Shown here piece by piece: positions 38,576 to 48,855 of a stretch of 54,402 nucleotides of DNA. The notes under the pieces are model-generated. The model had not been told where the DNA came from. It was given only the letters and a program-made list of their open reading frames with translations, and made no database searches. Every line of letters starts with the position of its first letter. The first letter of the stretch is position 1. The stretch comes from an uncultured Clostridia bacterium (lineage in GTDB: Bacteria > Bacillota > Clostridia > Oscillospirales > Acutalibacteraceae): NCBI GenBank assembly GCA_945863885.1, contig CAMAZY010000019.1, positions 1 through 54,402 of the forward strand, in the 5' to 3' direction. The position numbers and the translations under genes were made by a program.

Positions 38576-40878
38576 TATTTTCCTTTGACTTCAATCCGTC
38601 TCTTGTCGCCGCCGCAAAGGCGTATATTCATTTTGCACGGCATTTTTCCCGTGTTTTCATACTCGACAGTGACATGGTTTTCATCACAGCTTACGAAAAA
38701 GTGAAGCTTTACACAGTCGTTATCCTTATATCGGAAGCTTTCGCCGTCGTCGTCAAAGAAGAAGCTTTCATATTCTCCTCTTTCTTTCGGGTAGACCGTA
38801 AAGACGGTTTCTTTTTTGCAATTAAAGCCGTATTCCGCCTCGTCGGTCGGCAAAACACAGCCGCTTCTTACAAAGTACGGCACGGGCTGACCGGCAGGTA
38901 TTTTGACTTCTACCGTCTGACCGCCTTCAAAAAGCTTGTCACCCAAGTACCAATTCTCACCTTTCGGCAAATAGACGCTTGCCGTGTCCTTGTCCTCGTC
39001 AAAGACGAAGCCGACAAGAATGTCTTTTCCCACCATCATACTGCTGTTCGGCTTGTACAACGCTTCATCGTCGTAATACAAAAGCGGCGGCGCATTCATC
39101 GGGATTTCGTTTTCGACCGCATCAAAGGCGCACGAGTATAAATACGGCAAAAGCTTTTTTCGCTCGGCAAAAATCCGTCGGACAGAATCCATGATATCGG
39201 GATAGCTCCATGGCATTGTCGCCGAGCCGTCCTCGTTCCACGAATGAATTGTAAATCTCGGCTCAAATACGCCGTGCTGAAGCCACCGTAAAAGAAGCTG
39301 TCTTGACGGCATTTCGCCGTGAAAGCCGCCGAGATCGTGTCCGTAAAAGCCCAAGCCCGACAGCGACATTGTAAGTCCGATATTGTGGCAATATTTGAGA
39401 TCCTCGAACGATGTTTTGTTGTCGCCCGACCAGGTCTGCGCAAGGCGGCGAACAGCGATACTGCCGCTTCTTGTCGATAAAAACGGACGAAGGTCAGGGC
39501 GGTTTTCGGTCTGCGCCTTATAGGAGGCGGCAACCATCAGATACGTCAGAACCGGACGGATTCTGCTTGCCTGAACGACGCCTTCTCCGAAGCCTTTCGC
39601 TAAGGCGTCAAGGTCACGGATATCGAATTCGTTGTTGTCGTTCCACGTCGCCGTGATGCCGAGATCTAACAGTGTTTCTTTGATCTTGCTTTGCCAGAAG
39701 GCAAATGCTTCTTCGTTCGTAAAATCAAGATAGCTTCCGAGTCCGTCCCAGAACTCCGTTACAAACGGAGTGCCGTCGGGATTTTTCACGAACAGCCCTC
39801 TGGCGGCAATTTCTTGGTAAAGCGGGTGACTGTCTAAAAACGCCGGCTTGATGTTCGGAATGATGCGGATTCCGGCATCCGAAAACCTTTTGATAAATGC
39901 CTTCGGGTCGGGGAATTTGTCGGTGTTCCAGTTAAAAACATACCGTCTCGGGCCGATTGAGGTATAGCCCGACGAAAGATAAAAGCCGCCGCACGAAAGA
40001 TTTTCTTCTTTGAGCTTTTCAAGAAAACTATCCATCTGACACTCGGAATCGGGGGCGTCCGTATACGCCATCGTACTGCCGCAGTAGTCAAAGCTCCACT
40101 TCGGGGGAAGCGGCTGCTTTCCGCAAAGAGAGGCAAACTGCTGCAAAACCGAAAGCTTTGTGCCGAAGAAAACATAGTAAACAAGGCAGTTGTCCTCGGT
40201 TTTAAAATACTTGTACGGCGGGTAGTAGTTGTTAATTTCCTTACCGAAATCAAAATACGACGTGTCGGAGGTGTCGTAAAAAATTCCGTAACAGCCGACG
40301 CTGTTTTCGCAGATATAAAACGGAATATGCTTATAAAGCGGATCGCTGTCGGCGGCACTGTAGCCCATACAGTCGGTCGTTTCAATCCGGAACGCTCTTC
40401 CGGCTTTGTCAAGCTCGCCGGTCTTGTCGCCGAGCCCGAAAATGTGTTCCCCTGCGTTTCTTGTGATATAGTGGTAGCTTTCCCGTCCGAATTCGCCGCC
40501 GAAATTATAGGCAAGCGGCTTTCTGTCCGAAAAAAGCGGCTTGCCGTCACGGCTGAAGCTTAACAGGAAATTGTGAAGAGTAACTTCCACCGTAACGCCG
40601 CACGGGAGCAGGAACCGTTCTGCGCCGTCGGTGCTTTCTTCTTTCGGTTTGCAAAGCGAAAATCCGCTTGTGTCAAGGCGGCTTCTTCCGTTTACAAGAA
40701 AACGGTTGTCGGGGTCAACGCAAAACGTCGGGAGCATTTCGCTTTCGCTCTTGTACACCGCAACGCGCACACAGCTATCACCTACAAAATCAAGCCTTAC
40801 TCTATTTTCGCCGCTTTCGTACAAACGGTAGCTTTCTCCTTTTTCTGAAAGGCGGAACGTATGGTTAAATTTGCTCAT
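38575..40878 (-). CDS. GH31 alpha-glycosidase
   Basis: 767 aa, cytoplasmic (no signal peptide). N-terminal beta-sandwich (1-230), then a (beta/alpha)8 barrel at about 255-590 with the nucleophile region WNDNNE (Asp414) and the acid/base region WSGDN (Asp486), and C-terminal beta domains. GH31 enzymes cut alpha-glucosides or alpha-xylosides from the non-reducing end; the true substrate is not clear. Its ATG abuts the stop of the esterase gene, so the two are one operon. Confidence 0.9.
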   Translation of the reverse strand: MSKFNHTFRLSEKGESYRLYESGENRVRLDFVGDSCVRVAVYKSESEMLPTFCVDPDNRFLVNGRSRLDTSGFSLCKPKEESTDGAERFLLPCGVTVEVTLHNFLLSFSRDGKPLFSDRKPLAYNFGGEFGRESYHYITRNAGEHIFGLGDKTGELDKAGRAFRIETTDCMGYSAADSDPLYKHIPFYICENSVGCYGIFYDTSDTSYFDFGKEINNYYPPYKYFKTEDNCLVYYVFFGTKLSVLQQFASLCGKQPLPPKWSFDYCGSTMAYTDAPDSECQMDSFLEKLKEENLSCGGFYLSSGYTSIGPRRYVFNWNTDKFPDPKAFIKRFSDAGIRIIPNIKPAFLDSHPLYQEIAARGLFVKNPDGTPFVTEFWDGLGSYLDFTNEEAFAFWQSKIKETLLDLGITATWNDNNEFDIRDLDALAKGFGEGVVQASRIRPVLTYLMVAASYKAQTENRPDLRPFLSTRSGSIAVRRLAQTWSGDNKTSFEDLKYCHNIGLTMSLSGLGFYGHDLGGFHGEMPSRQLLLRWLQHGVFEPRFTIHSWNEDGSATMPWSYPDIMDSVRRIFAERKKLLPYLYSCAFDAVENEIPMNAPPLLYYDDEALYKPNSSMMVGKDILVGFVFDEDKDTASVYLPKGENWYLGDKLFEGGQTVEVKIPAGQPVPYFVRSGCVLPTDEAEYGFNCKKETVFTVYPKERGEYESFFFDDDGESFRYKDNDCVKLHFFVSCDENHVTVEYENTGKMPCKMNIRLCGGDKRRIEVKGK

Positions 40879-42215
40879 CAGATCGTCTTTCCTTTCCCGT
40901 TGAGCGTATATTTAAGATTGTCTTTTGTGTGCCAGCGGTCACTGCCCGTGTTTTCGCAAAAAGACATCGGCCTCTTTCTTCCCGGCTTCCAGTCGGGCAC
41001 CGATTCGCAGTTCGGATTACCGGTTTTGACGAATGCCGCAACCGCATCGGAAAGCTCGGCGGAAATTTTGTAGTCGATTTCTTCAAACGGCCGCCAGTTA
41101 AAGTCAAGCGAAGAGAAGAGATAGAGCAAATCCGCCGAATGCCAGGCACCCATGTCGTCGCCCGGCAAAAAACGGTTAAAGTTATAGATATAGCACGGAT
41201 TTGTGTTGTGTGTTTCGACGTGCTTTGCCCACTTTTTCATAATGCCCTCAAGCGCAATCGGAATCATGTCCGTGCACGTTGAACCTAAAAGATACGGAAC
41301 GTCGGCAATCTTCTTTAAAACGAAGTTTTCTTTTGTCATGATTGTTCCGTCATAGACCGGGAAGGTGTACGGCATACTGAATTTTGTCGTTTTGCAGGCG
41401 TCTTTCCACGCATAGTAAAGCTTTTTTGCGTCGACGGTCCGAAGCTCTTTTGCCGAGGAACAGCCGGCATTTTTCATCACGGTTTCCCAAAACGGCTTCG
41501 CTTTTTCTGTCGTCAGCGGCTTTAAGACACACCGCTGAAGTCCGGCGCCGCTCAGGAGAATCGCACCGGCAATTTTGTCTTTTAAAAGCGGATTTGTCAT
41601 ATGAATATCGACGCTCATTGCGCCTGCGCTCTGTCCCATGAGGGTGATTTTTTGTGGATTTCCGCCGAAAGAAGCGATATTGTCAATCACCCACTGAATC
41701 GCCGTTGTCTGGTCAAACAGTCCGTAGTTTCCGCATACGCCGCTACTATCCGCAAGATCCGGATGGGCACAAAAGCCGTACGGCCCGAGACGGTAATTCA
41801 TCGCAACCGTGATGATGCCCTTTTCGGCGAAGCGTTCACCGTTGATATAAGCCTCGTCGGTGCTTCCGCCCGTGAAGCTTCCGCCGTGAATAAAAATCAG
41901 AACCGGACAGTTTTCCGCCTTTTTCGGTGTCCATATATTCAGGAAAAAGCAGTCTTCACTGTAGGTAAACGAAAGCCCCTTGCGAAACTCCTTGTGATAA
42001 AACGGATTGACCTTTTCGTCCGGCTCAAAGGCACGGTGCTGATAACAACAGTCTTTAAAAACCGTTGCGTCATAAACGCCCTGCCACGCTCCCTCCTGTT
42101 TCGGGTATTCGTACCGTCCGGCTCTTGCGTAGCGCACCGAGCGAAATTCAAGACAGGTTTCTTTTTCAATGCCCCGGATTACGCCGCAGGCCGTTTCTTT
42201 TTCAATATAATCCAT
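40878..42215 (-). CDS. Type B carboxylesterase (alpha/beta hydrolase)
   Basis: 445 aa from ATG at 42215, with ACGGAGG upstream; a start at 42251 precedes that site and is rejected. Oxyanion-hole HGGSF (110-114), catalytic Ser196 in GQSAG, Glu/His expected further on (AWHSADLLYLF). Compared with family members of about 500 aa it is slightly short. No signal peptide. Coupled with the GH31 gene, so it may remove ester groups from the same oligosaccharide; this is inference. Confidence 0.85.
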   Translation of the reverse strand: MDYIEKETACGVIRGIEKETCLEFRSVRYARAGRYEYPKQEGAWQGVYDATVFKDCCYQHRAFEPDEKVNPFYHKEFRKGLSFTYSEDCFFLNIWTPKKAENCPVLIFIHGGSFTGGSTDEAYINGERFAEKGIITVAMNYRLGPYGFCAHPDLADSSGVCGNYGLFDQTTAIQWVIDNIASFGGNPQKITLMGQSAGAMSVDIHMTNPLLKDKIAGAILLSGAGLQRCVLKPLTTEKAKPFWETVMKNAGCSSAKELRTVDAKKLYYAWKDACKTTKFSMPYTFPVYDGTIMTKENFVLKKIADVPYLLGSTCTDMIPIALEGIMKKWAKHVETHNTNPCYIYNFNRFLPGDDMGAWHSADLLYLFSSLDFNWRPFEEIDYKISAELSDAVAAFVKTGNPNCESVPDWKPGRKRPMSFCENTGSDRWHTKDNLKYTLNGKGKTI

Positions 42216-42259
42216 TATTGAAGCCTCCGTAAAATGAACTTCCATTCTCACTTTATCCC

Positions 42260-42288
42260 ATTATAGTACATTTTCCGACATTTGACAA
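42260..42288 (-). promoter_or_regulatory. Promoter of the esterase-GH31 operon
   Basis: On the minus strand TTGTCA (42283-42288), 17-base spacer, TATAAT (42260-42265). I see no clear operator. Confidence 0.7.
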
Positions 42289-42323
42289 CGAATTTTTCAG
42301 ATATTCCGGTTTGTGTTCGTGAA

Positions 42324-42349
42324 CAAAAAATCCCCCACCGAAGTGAGGG
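42324..42349 (-). terminator. Terminator of the SH3-repeat gene
   Basis: Stem CCCTCAC / GTGGGGG (one G-U) with a TTCG loop, then ATTTTTTG on the minus strand. Confidence 0.8.
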
Positions 42350-42367
42350 AAAAGGACAAAACAATTA

Positions 42368-43780
42368 TCAGAATTTGTATGAAGCATGGATATAGGCAAT
42401 ATCCATCGGCTCTGTTCCGCCGGTAGCCTGATTGACCCATTTCACATAATAGGCCTCATCGCAAACGACCGTCTGTGTCTCGCTGGAAATCAGATAGACG
42501 ATGCCATCTCCGTCTTTGTCAAAGACAGCATACTCTTTGTACTCTGAGGCACCTATAGACATTCCGGTTTCGCAAAGTTCTCCGTCCGGCATAATGGTAT
42601 TGGGTACCTGCATATTACCGTTCTTTTGAAAAGAATCCACATAATAGGTCTTTCCATTCTTCACGCACGAATACGGCCAGATATAGGAGCAACCTTGATT
42701 GTGGCCGGCGAAATGTACCCGAAAACCGTTCGGATAAATCGGCTCGGGGGAGCAGTAATCAATATACTTAACCTTTTTATCTGTGCTCGAATACCGGAAA
42801 ACTTCACATTCATCAGAGATCAAATCGCAATAACTAACAAGCAGTTCAAGCTTCTTATCGCCGTCGATATCTTCTATCGCATAACTGAATCCCAAATCAT
42901 AAGCATCATTATAAGCCCTATAATAAATGTTATACAGGTCATCATACCGCATACCGCTATACTTACCGTTTTTGTCCGGCAAGCCGTAACCGTTCTGGAA
43001 ATTGATCAACGTCTTTTTATAAGCGGCTTTTGCCAGATCATTATAGCTTGCAGAGGACACGGCCTTTTGCAGATACGCTTTCAGCACCCAACCGGAATAG
43101 GTCTTTGAACTTTTCACATAGGAAACGTACTGAAACTTTCCGCAATATTTGCCGTTTGAGGTAACGGTTGCCCCTTTCGGCACCGTGAGAATCGCCGCAG
43201 CAGCAGTGTCGGCACTCTTTCTCAGACTCAGCGCCGCTGTCGTCGTGTACTTTGTCGTCACTTTCGTCAGATACGATTTTGTGACCCAGCCGGAATAGGT
43301 TTTTGAGCCTTTCGTGTAGGTAACATACTGATATTTTCCGCTCACCTTATCGTTTGAGGTTACGACGTTTTTTTTCGGCACCGTAAGGATCACCGAAGCC
43401 TTGGCGTCGGCACTTTTTCTCAGATATAAAGCCGCCGTTGTCGTATATTCCTGAATAACTGATTCCGTCACCTTCGTCAGATACGCTTTCAGCACCCAAC
43501 CGGTATAGGTCTTACCGCTTTGGGTATACGAAACATACTGATATTTTCCGCTGACCTTTCCGCCCGAAAGTACGGTTGCGCCTTTCGGCACCGTAATAAG
43601 CTTTGCCGAATTGCTGTTGGCACTTTTTCTCATGCTGAGCGCCGCCGTAGTTTTATACTTTTCCGAAGCGGCGTATGCGGTCATACCGATCCCGCTTTCA
43701 TTCGCCACAGACAGATCGACAAGCGGAATGACGGCTAACATCATAATCACCGCAAGAATAAGCGATATGATCCTTTTCAT
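42368..43780 (-). CDS. Secreted protein with three bacterial SH3 domains
   Basis: 470 aa from ATG at 43780, with GGAGG upstream. Signal peptide MKRIISLILAVIMMLAVIPL, cleavage near AYA-AS. Three SH3b repeats at about 40-105, 108-172 and 174-240, each with ALxxRKSA..I.TVPKG.TV and a YSGWV(L/T)KxYL ending. The C-terminal 220 residues carry Asp-rich DIDGDKKLE and DKDGDG calcium-loop-like stretches. Probably binds the cell wall. The three repeats are near identical, so copy-number change is possible. Confidence 0.8.
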   Translation of the reverse strand: MKRIISLILAVIMMLAVIPLVDLSVANESGIGMTAYAASEKYKTTAALSMRKSANSNSAKLITVPKGATVLSGGKVSGKYQYVSYTQSGKTYTGWVLKAYLTKVTESVIQEYTTTAALYLRKSADAKASVILTVPKKNVVTSNDKVSGKYQYVTYTKGSKTYSGWVTKSYLTKVTTKYTTTAALSLRKSADTAAAAILTVPKGATVTSNGKYCGKFQYVSYVKSSKTYSGWVLKAYLQKAVSSASYNDLAKAAYKKTLINFQNGYGLPDKNGKYSGMRYDDLYNIYYRAYNDAYDLGFSYAIEDIDGDKKLELLVSYCDLISDECEVFRYSSTDKKVKYIDYCSPEPIYPNGFRVHFAGHNQGCSYIWPYSCVKNGKTYYVDSFQKNGNMQVPNTIMPDGELCETGMSIGASEYKEYAVFDKDGDGIVYLISSETQTVVCDEAYYVKWVNQATGGTEPMDIAYIHASYKF

Positions 43781-43833
43781 AATTTCCTCCAATCGTTCGA
43801 CAATACAGGTTGCCAATACTTCATCTTTTGTTG

Positions 43834-45111
43834 TTACGCTTCAAGCAGCTTTTCGCAGGCCGCCAATTTTACACAGATGCAAAGCAGCTTCGTTGCCGTC
43901 ATCAGCTCGTCAACCGGCGGGAACGACGGCGCAATCCGGATGTTCTTATCCTCGGGGTCGATTCCGTACGGATAGGTCGCACCGACCGTTGTCAGCGTAA
44001 CGCCGGCCTGCTTGCAAAGTTCACCGACTCTTTTCGCCGTTCCGGGGAGCACGTCAAGGCTGATGAAGTAGCCGCCTCTCGGCTTCGTCCACGAGGCAAT
44101 ACCGCACGAGCCCAACGCACTTTCAAACTCGTTGACGACCGCATTGAACTTCGGCGCAAGAATCGCACGGTGCAGCTTCATGTGGTTCTTGATACCGTCA
44201 AGGCTCTTATAAAACTTGACGTGACGGAACTGATTGAGCTTGTCGTAGCCGATGGTCTGAATCTTCATGCGGCTTTTAATGATGTCAATATTCCGGTCGG
44301 AAGCGGCAAGAACCGCAACACCCGAGCCGGGGAAGCTGATTTTCGAGGTCGAAGTAAATTCGATGACCATATCCTCATGACCGTACTTTTTGAGCATGTC
44401 GAAGATGTTGTCAAGCTCGTCTGTTGTTTCGGTCAGGTCGTGAATGATGTAAGCGTTGTCCCAGATGATCCGGAAATCCTTGGCGGCGGGGGTCATTTTG
44501 GCGATGCGGTCAACAACCTCATGCGAATAGGTGACGCCGGTCGGGTTCGAATACTTCGGTACGCAGAACATACCCTTGACCGAGCTGTCCTTAACGTATT
44601 CCTCGATTTTGTCCATATCGGGACCGTCCTCGTTCATCTCGATCGGTATCATCTTGATGCCGTAATATTCGCAGATTGAAAAATGTCTGTCATATCCCGG
44701 CGACGGACACAGGAATTTGATTTCGCCCTGATCCTTCCACGGCGTACCGTCTGAGCCGGTAAGCATACACTGTGTAATATAGTCGAACATCATATTGAGG
44801 CTCGAGTTGCCGCAAACGATAACGTTGTCGGCAGGAACGCCTAAAAGCTCGGCAAAAATTGCCTTGCACTCGGGAATACCCGTCAGGATACCGTAGTTTC
44901 TGTATTCAAGGCTGTGCTGTTTTCCGTCGTCCCAATCGGCGGACGTAATGGCGTCGAGAAGTCCGTTCGAAACGGCAAGCTGGTCGGCACCGGGCTTTCC
45001 TCTTGACATATCGAGCTTCAAGCCCTTTGCCTTGAAATCGTCATATTCTTTTGTCAGCTCAGCCTTAAGCTCGCTGAGCTTTTCTTTGCTCATTGTCTTG
45101 TAATCAGCCAT
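43834..45111 (-). CDS. PLP-dependent aminotransferase (aspartate aminotransferase type Ic-like)
   Basis: 425 aa. Features NSSLNMMFD (100s), SNPTGVTYS (188-196), WDNAY and the PLP-binding Lys257 in STSK. The sequence pattern (LDMSRGKPGADQL at 33-45) is that of the Aminotran_MocR family, PF12897, including type Ic aspartate aminotransferases. Moves an amino group between aspartate or a related amino acid and 2-oxoglutarate. Monocistronic in appearance; the neighbour is asnS. Confidence 0.88.
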   Translation of the reverse strand: MADYKTMSKEKLSELKAELTKEYDDFKAKGLKLDMSRGKPGADQLAVSNGLLDAITSADWDDGKQHSLEYRNYGILTGIPECKAIFAELLGVPADNVIVCGNSSLNMMFDYITQCMLTGSDGTPWKDQGEIKFLCPSPGYDRHFSICEYYGIKMIPIEMNEDGPDMDKIEEYVKDSSVKGMFCVPKYSNPTGVTYSHEVVDRIAKMTPAAKDFRIIWDNAYIIHDLTETTDELDNIFDMLKKYGHEDMVIEFTSTSKISFPGSGVAVLAASDRNIDIIKSRMKIQTIGYDKLNQFRHVKFYKSLDGIKNHMKLHRAILAPKFNAVVNEFESALGSCGIASWTKPRGGYFISLDVLPGTAKRVGELCKQAGVTLTTVGATYPYGIDPEDKNIRIAPSFPPVDELMTATKLLCICVKLAACEKLLEA

Positions 45112-45184
45112 CTGTCAAAACCTTGCATACACTTTTTGATGTATGCATTCCTTTCTTATTGCGTATATTTTACCCTTTTTGCGA

Positions 45185-46585
45185 TTAAAAATCAGCCGAG
45201 CCGGTCGTTCTCGGGAACGGGAGTACGTCACGGATATTGGAAATTCCGGTCAGGTACATGATGAGTCTTTCGAAGCCGAGCCCGAAACCTGCGTGCTTGG
45301 TTCCGCCGTACTTGCGAAGTTCAAGATACCACCAGTAGTCCTCTTCCTTGAGTCCGAGTTCTTTGATACGGTCAACGAGAACGTCATAGCGTTCCTCTCT
45401 CTGGCTTCCGCCGATGATTTCGCCGATTCCCATCACAAGGCAGTCGCAGGCGGCAACAGTCTTCCCGTCATCGTTCAGACGCATATAGAAAGCTTTGATT
45501 TCTTTCGGATAATCCGTTACGAATACGGGACGCTTGAAGATTTTTTCGGTCAGGAAGCGTTCGTGCTCGGTCTGAAGATCACAGCCCCAATAGACCTTGA
45601 ATTCGAATTCGTCGTTGTGCTCTTCAAGCATTTTGACCGCATCGGTGTAGGTCACTCTGCCGAAATCGGAGGAAGCCACCGTCGTCAGTCTTTCGATAAG
45701 ACCCTTGTCCACGAACTGATTTAAAAATTCGATGTCCTGCTTGCAGTTTTCCAAAACGTAGTTGATGACGAATTTTATCATCGACTCGGCAAGCTCCATA
45801 TCATCGTTGAGGTCGGCAAAAGCGATTTCCGGCTCAATCATCCAGAACTCGGCGGCGTGACGCTGGGTATAGGACTTTTCGGCACGGAACGTCGGACCGA
45901 AGGTGTAAATCTTTCCGAACGCCTGTGCCATGATTTCGCCCTGAAGCTGACCGGAAACGGTCAGATAAGCGGACTTACCGAAGAAGTCCTGAGAAAAATC
46001 AATGGTTCCGTCCTCCTTCTTCGGCGGATTTTCCATGTCAAGCGTGGTTACCCGGAACATTTCTCCGGCACCCTCGCAGTCACTGCAGGAAATCAGCGGC
46101 GTATGCGCATAAACAAAGCCGTTTTGGTTGAAGAACGTATGAATCGCAAAAGCGGCGACGGAGCGGACCCGGAAAGCAGCGGAATAGATGTTCGTTCTCG
46201 GACGAAGATGCGCTACTGTCCGTAAATATTCAAGCGAATGACGCTTTTTCTGAAGCGGATAGTCGGGCGTTGAGGCACCCTCGACCGTGATTTCGGTTGC
46301 GTTGATTTCAAACGGCTGTTTGGCCTGCGGCGTTAAAATCAGGTTGCCCTTGACGATAATCGCCGCACCGGTGTTCAGCTTCGCAGCGTCCTGATACTTT
46401 TCGTCGCCGAGCTTTTCTCTTTCGAAGACGACCTGCACGCCCTTGAAGCAGCTTCCGTCATTAAGCTCGATAAAGCCCAAAGCCTTCGAGTCACGGTTGG
46501 AACGAATCCAGCCGGCGACCGTGATTTCGCCGTCAGTGAACGCTTCGGCGTTCTCGTACAGCTTTTTGATTTCTGTTCTTTTCAT
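45185..46585 (-). CDS. asnS: Asparaginyl-tRNA synthetase
   Basis: 466 aa. N-terminal OB-fold anticodon-binding domain (about 18-105, [19 protein letters not shown]), class IIb catalytic core with motif 2 [15 protein letters not shown] and motif 3 [13 protein letters not shown]. Loads asparagine on its tRNA. Full family length. I see no T-box leader in the 45 bases before it. Confidence 0.94.
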   Translation of the reverse strand: MKRTEIKKLYENAEAFTDGEITVAGWIRSNRDSKALGFIELNDGSCFKGVQVVFEREKLGDEKYQDAAKLNTGAAIIVKGNLILTPQAKQPFEINATEITVEGASTPDYPLQKKRHSLEYLRTVAHLRPRTNIYSAAFRVRSVAAFAIHTFFNQNGFVYAHTPLISCSDCEGAGEMFRVTTLDMENPPKKEDGTIDFSQDFFGKSAYLTVSGQLQGEIMAQAFGKIYTFGPTFRAEKSYTQRHAAEFWMIEPEIAFADLNDDMELAESMIKFVINYVLENCKQDIEFLNQFVDKGLIERLTTVASSDFGRVTYTDAVKMLEEHNDEFEFKVYWGCDLQTEHERFLTEKIFKRPVFVTDYPKEIKAFYMRLNDDGKTVAACDCLVMGIGEIIGGSQREERYDVLVDRIKELGLKEEDYWWYLELRKYGGTKHAGFGLGFERLIMYLTGISNIRDVLPFPRTTGSADF

Positions 46586-46630
46586 AAAATATCACCCTTA
46601 CTGTGTTTAATCTTTTCTTTTTGTTTGCCT

Positions 46631-47914
46631 TTAATCAAGCTTTGCGCCGCCCATCGGTCTTATTGAAAGAACGTAGCAGGCATCATCGCCGAAAATCGAA
46701 TTCATGGTGTTCTTGTATTCGTCAAGCATTTCGTTCGGAACGAAAGCCTGAATCGTGCCGGCAAAACCGCCGCCGTGAACACGCCAGGCACCTTTACCCT
46801 TTAAAAGCTCCTCACTGACGGCAAGAGCTAAGGAAAGCGGCTGAGAAAGCGGAGCAGAACAGGCATAAACGTTCTGGTTATACATATAGGACGAAAGACC
46901 GCTTTCAATTGTCAGCTTCTTGAATAACTCAAAATCACCGTTTTCAAGTGCTTCAACCTCTTTGACAACCCTTTCATCATCATTGAAAAAGTGAATCGCA
47001 CGAAGGACGGCTCTGTCGCTGACAGCGGCACGGATATCTGCCGCATTTTCAAGTACGGTCTTTTTGTCAAGCTCTCTTAATACCTTTTTGCCGAAGAAAG
47101 CGGCAACCGCTTCCATTTCGGCTCTGACGGCGGCGTATTCATCGGTCAGGTCGGAGTGGTCGCCCTTGGTATCCACAATGCAAAGCGAATGACCGCAGGA
47201 AGCAAAGTCAAAGTCTACCTTTTTGATAATCGGCTTTGCCGGGTCATTAAAGTCAATCGTCACGAAGCCGCCGACCGAACAGGCCATCTGGTCAAGCAGT
47301 CCGCAGGGCTTTCCGAAGTATACGTTTTCGGCGTACTGCGAAATCTGTGCGATGACAACGGGGTCAATTTTTCCGTCGTTATAAAGATGATTGAGAATTG
47401 TGCAGACGAGCACTTCAAAAGCCGCCGAGGACGAAAGTCCCGAGCCGGAAAGCACCTTGGAAGCGGTCGTGGCATCAAAGCCGCCGATGTTGTAACCAAG
47501 CTGTTTAAAGCGGGAAAGAATGCCTCTTATCAGTTCACTACTTTTTCCGAAATTGCTTTCGTCAACGTCTAAATCATCGCAGGAAATTACGTCCATCGGG
47601 TAGCCCTTGGACTTAATGCTGACAACGCCGGTGTCGTTTTTCGATGCGACAGCGATGGCATCAAGACTGATGCCGGCGGCAAGGACTCTGCCGTGGTTAT
47701 GGTCGGTATGATTTCCGCAGACCTCGGAGCGTCCCGGAGCGGAAAACAGCGAAACTTCTCTTTCCTCGTTTTTATCGAAATACTCGCCGAAGTCGGAAAG
47801 AACGTCAAGAAACCGTTCATACTGCTCATCATACTGAGCCGGAAGATAAACCTTCGAAAAACCGTCGCCGAGCTTTTTTTCTTCAAGGAGGGTTTTCATG
47901 GATTTAAAAAGTGC
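46631..47914 (-). CDS. galK: Galactokinase
   Basis: 427 aa from a TTG at 47914 (AAAGG nine bases upstream); starts at 47926 or the ATG at 47899 are possible. Phosphorylates galactose to galactose 1-phosphate. GHMP kinase with the galactokinase signature APGRSEVCGNHTDHNHG, ATP loop SGSGLSSSAAFEV and the C-terminal WRVHGGGFAGTI. No galT or galE is next to it. Confidence 0.88.
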   Translation of the reverse strand, partial: ALFKSMKTLLEEKKLGDGFSKVYLPAQYDEQYERFLDVLSDFGEYFDKNEEREVSLFSAPGRSEVCGNHTDHNHGRVLAAGISLDAIAVASKNDTGVVSIKSKGYPMDVISCDDLDVDESNFGKSSELIRGILSRFKQLGYNIGGFDATTASKVLSGSGLSSSAAFEVLVCTILNHLYNDGKIDPVVIAQISQYAENVYFGKPCGLLDQMACSVGGFVTIDFNDPAKPIIKKVDFDFASCGHSLCIVDTKGDHSDLTDEYAAVRAEMEAVAAFFGKKVLRELDKKTVLENAADIRAAVSDRAVLRAIHFFNDDERVVKEVEALENGDFELFKKLTIESGLSSYMYNQNVYACSAPLSQPLSLALAVSEELLKGKGAWRVHGGGFAGTIQAFVPNEMLDEYKNTMNSIFGDDACYVLSIRPMGGAKLD

Positions 47915-47951
47915 CAAAACAATCAACCTTTCTTTTTGCGGAAAGCCGCAT

Positions 47952-48680
47952 TTATTTTGATTTGCTCTTTTTCAGAGCGGTAATATTAAATACACCGTTG
48001 AGTGCCAGAAGCGCAAGACCGGAGAACATCAGCAAAAGAATCAGCGGTACAATGAAATTTGCCGAAAGAGGGTCATAAACATTATGACCGATTATCGTAT
48101 AGGAAAAAAGCTTATACGAAAAGCCGGCAAGCGACACAAGAAGATATTTTAAATAGCTGATACCCGTCGTCGAATAAAGCTGACTGACGGCGTTAATGGG
48201 AAGACACGGGAAAAGCCGCAAAAGGAAGAGCACAAGCGACGAGCCGAAGCGACTTGAATCAATAAAGTTATGTGCTCTATCGTATTTCGCAAGAATTTTT
48301 TCGGCGTTCCCTCCCCCGAATCTCCGTCCCCAGAAGAAACGAACCGTAAACAGAAGAACAAGCCCCGCAATATTGATGAGGAAAGCGTAATACCATTTAA
48401 AAAGCACACCGGAAACGACGCAGATACAGGAAATCGGGAACCACGGGATAATAGCTTTTACAAGGAAATTCAAAAAAATGATTCCGACCGAAAGCCATGA
48501 GGCGCCATAGGATTGAATCATCGCTTCAAAATTTTTGAGCGTTTCGGTATACTTGTTGTACCAGATCACAACGCTGTCAAACTGAAACAGCCGTAATAGA
48601 ACAACCAGCACAAGCGCCAGAGAGAAGCATATGAAGGCGGCAAAATTCAGCGCATAGCTTCTTTTTTGTCCTTTATCCAA
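47952..48680 (-). CDS. TVP38/TMEM64-family membrane protein
   Basis: 242 aa from a TTG at 48680 (AAAGGAG upstream); an upstream in-frame start at 48740 has no binding site. About five to six membrane helices; the conserved middle IIPWFPISCICVVSGVLF and the LRLFPCLPINAVSQLYS motif identify the VTT-domain (DedA-like) family. Lipid scramblase or transport roles are known for relatives; here unknown. Confidence 0.85.
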   Translation of the reverse strand: MDKGQKRSYALNFAAFICFSLALVLVVLLRLFQFDSVVIWYNKYTETLKNFEAMIQSYGASWLSVGIIFLNFLVKAIIPWFPISCICVVSGVLFKWYYAFLINIAGLVLLFTVRFFWGRRFGGGNAEKILAKYDRAHNFIDSSRFGSSLVLFLLRLFPCLPINAVSQLYSTTGISYLKYLLVSLAGFSYKLFSYTIIGHNVYDPLSANFIVPLILLLMFSGLALLALNGVFNITALKKSKSK

Positions 48681-48791
48681 AACGCCATCTCCTTTACTCA
48701 TACTTAGGTTTATTTTATAATAAAATACGCTTACGGTCAACGGTTTTTTAAGAATTTATGGATTTATCGGATAAAACTTGACGTTATCACG

Positions 48792-48820
48792 GTGACAAAA
48801 TGTCTTTTATATGGTAAAAT
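48792..48820 (+). promoter_or_regulatory. Promoter of the 2-hydroxyacid dehydrogenase gene
   Basis: GTGACA (48792-48797), 17-base spacer, TAAAAT (48815-48820); AGAAAGGTG precedes the ATG at 48856. Confidence 0.55.
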
Positions 48821-48855
48821 AACCGTTACAGAGACTTAATAAGAAAGGTGATACC

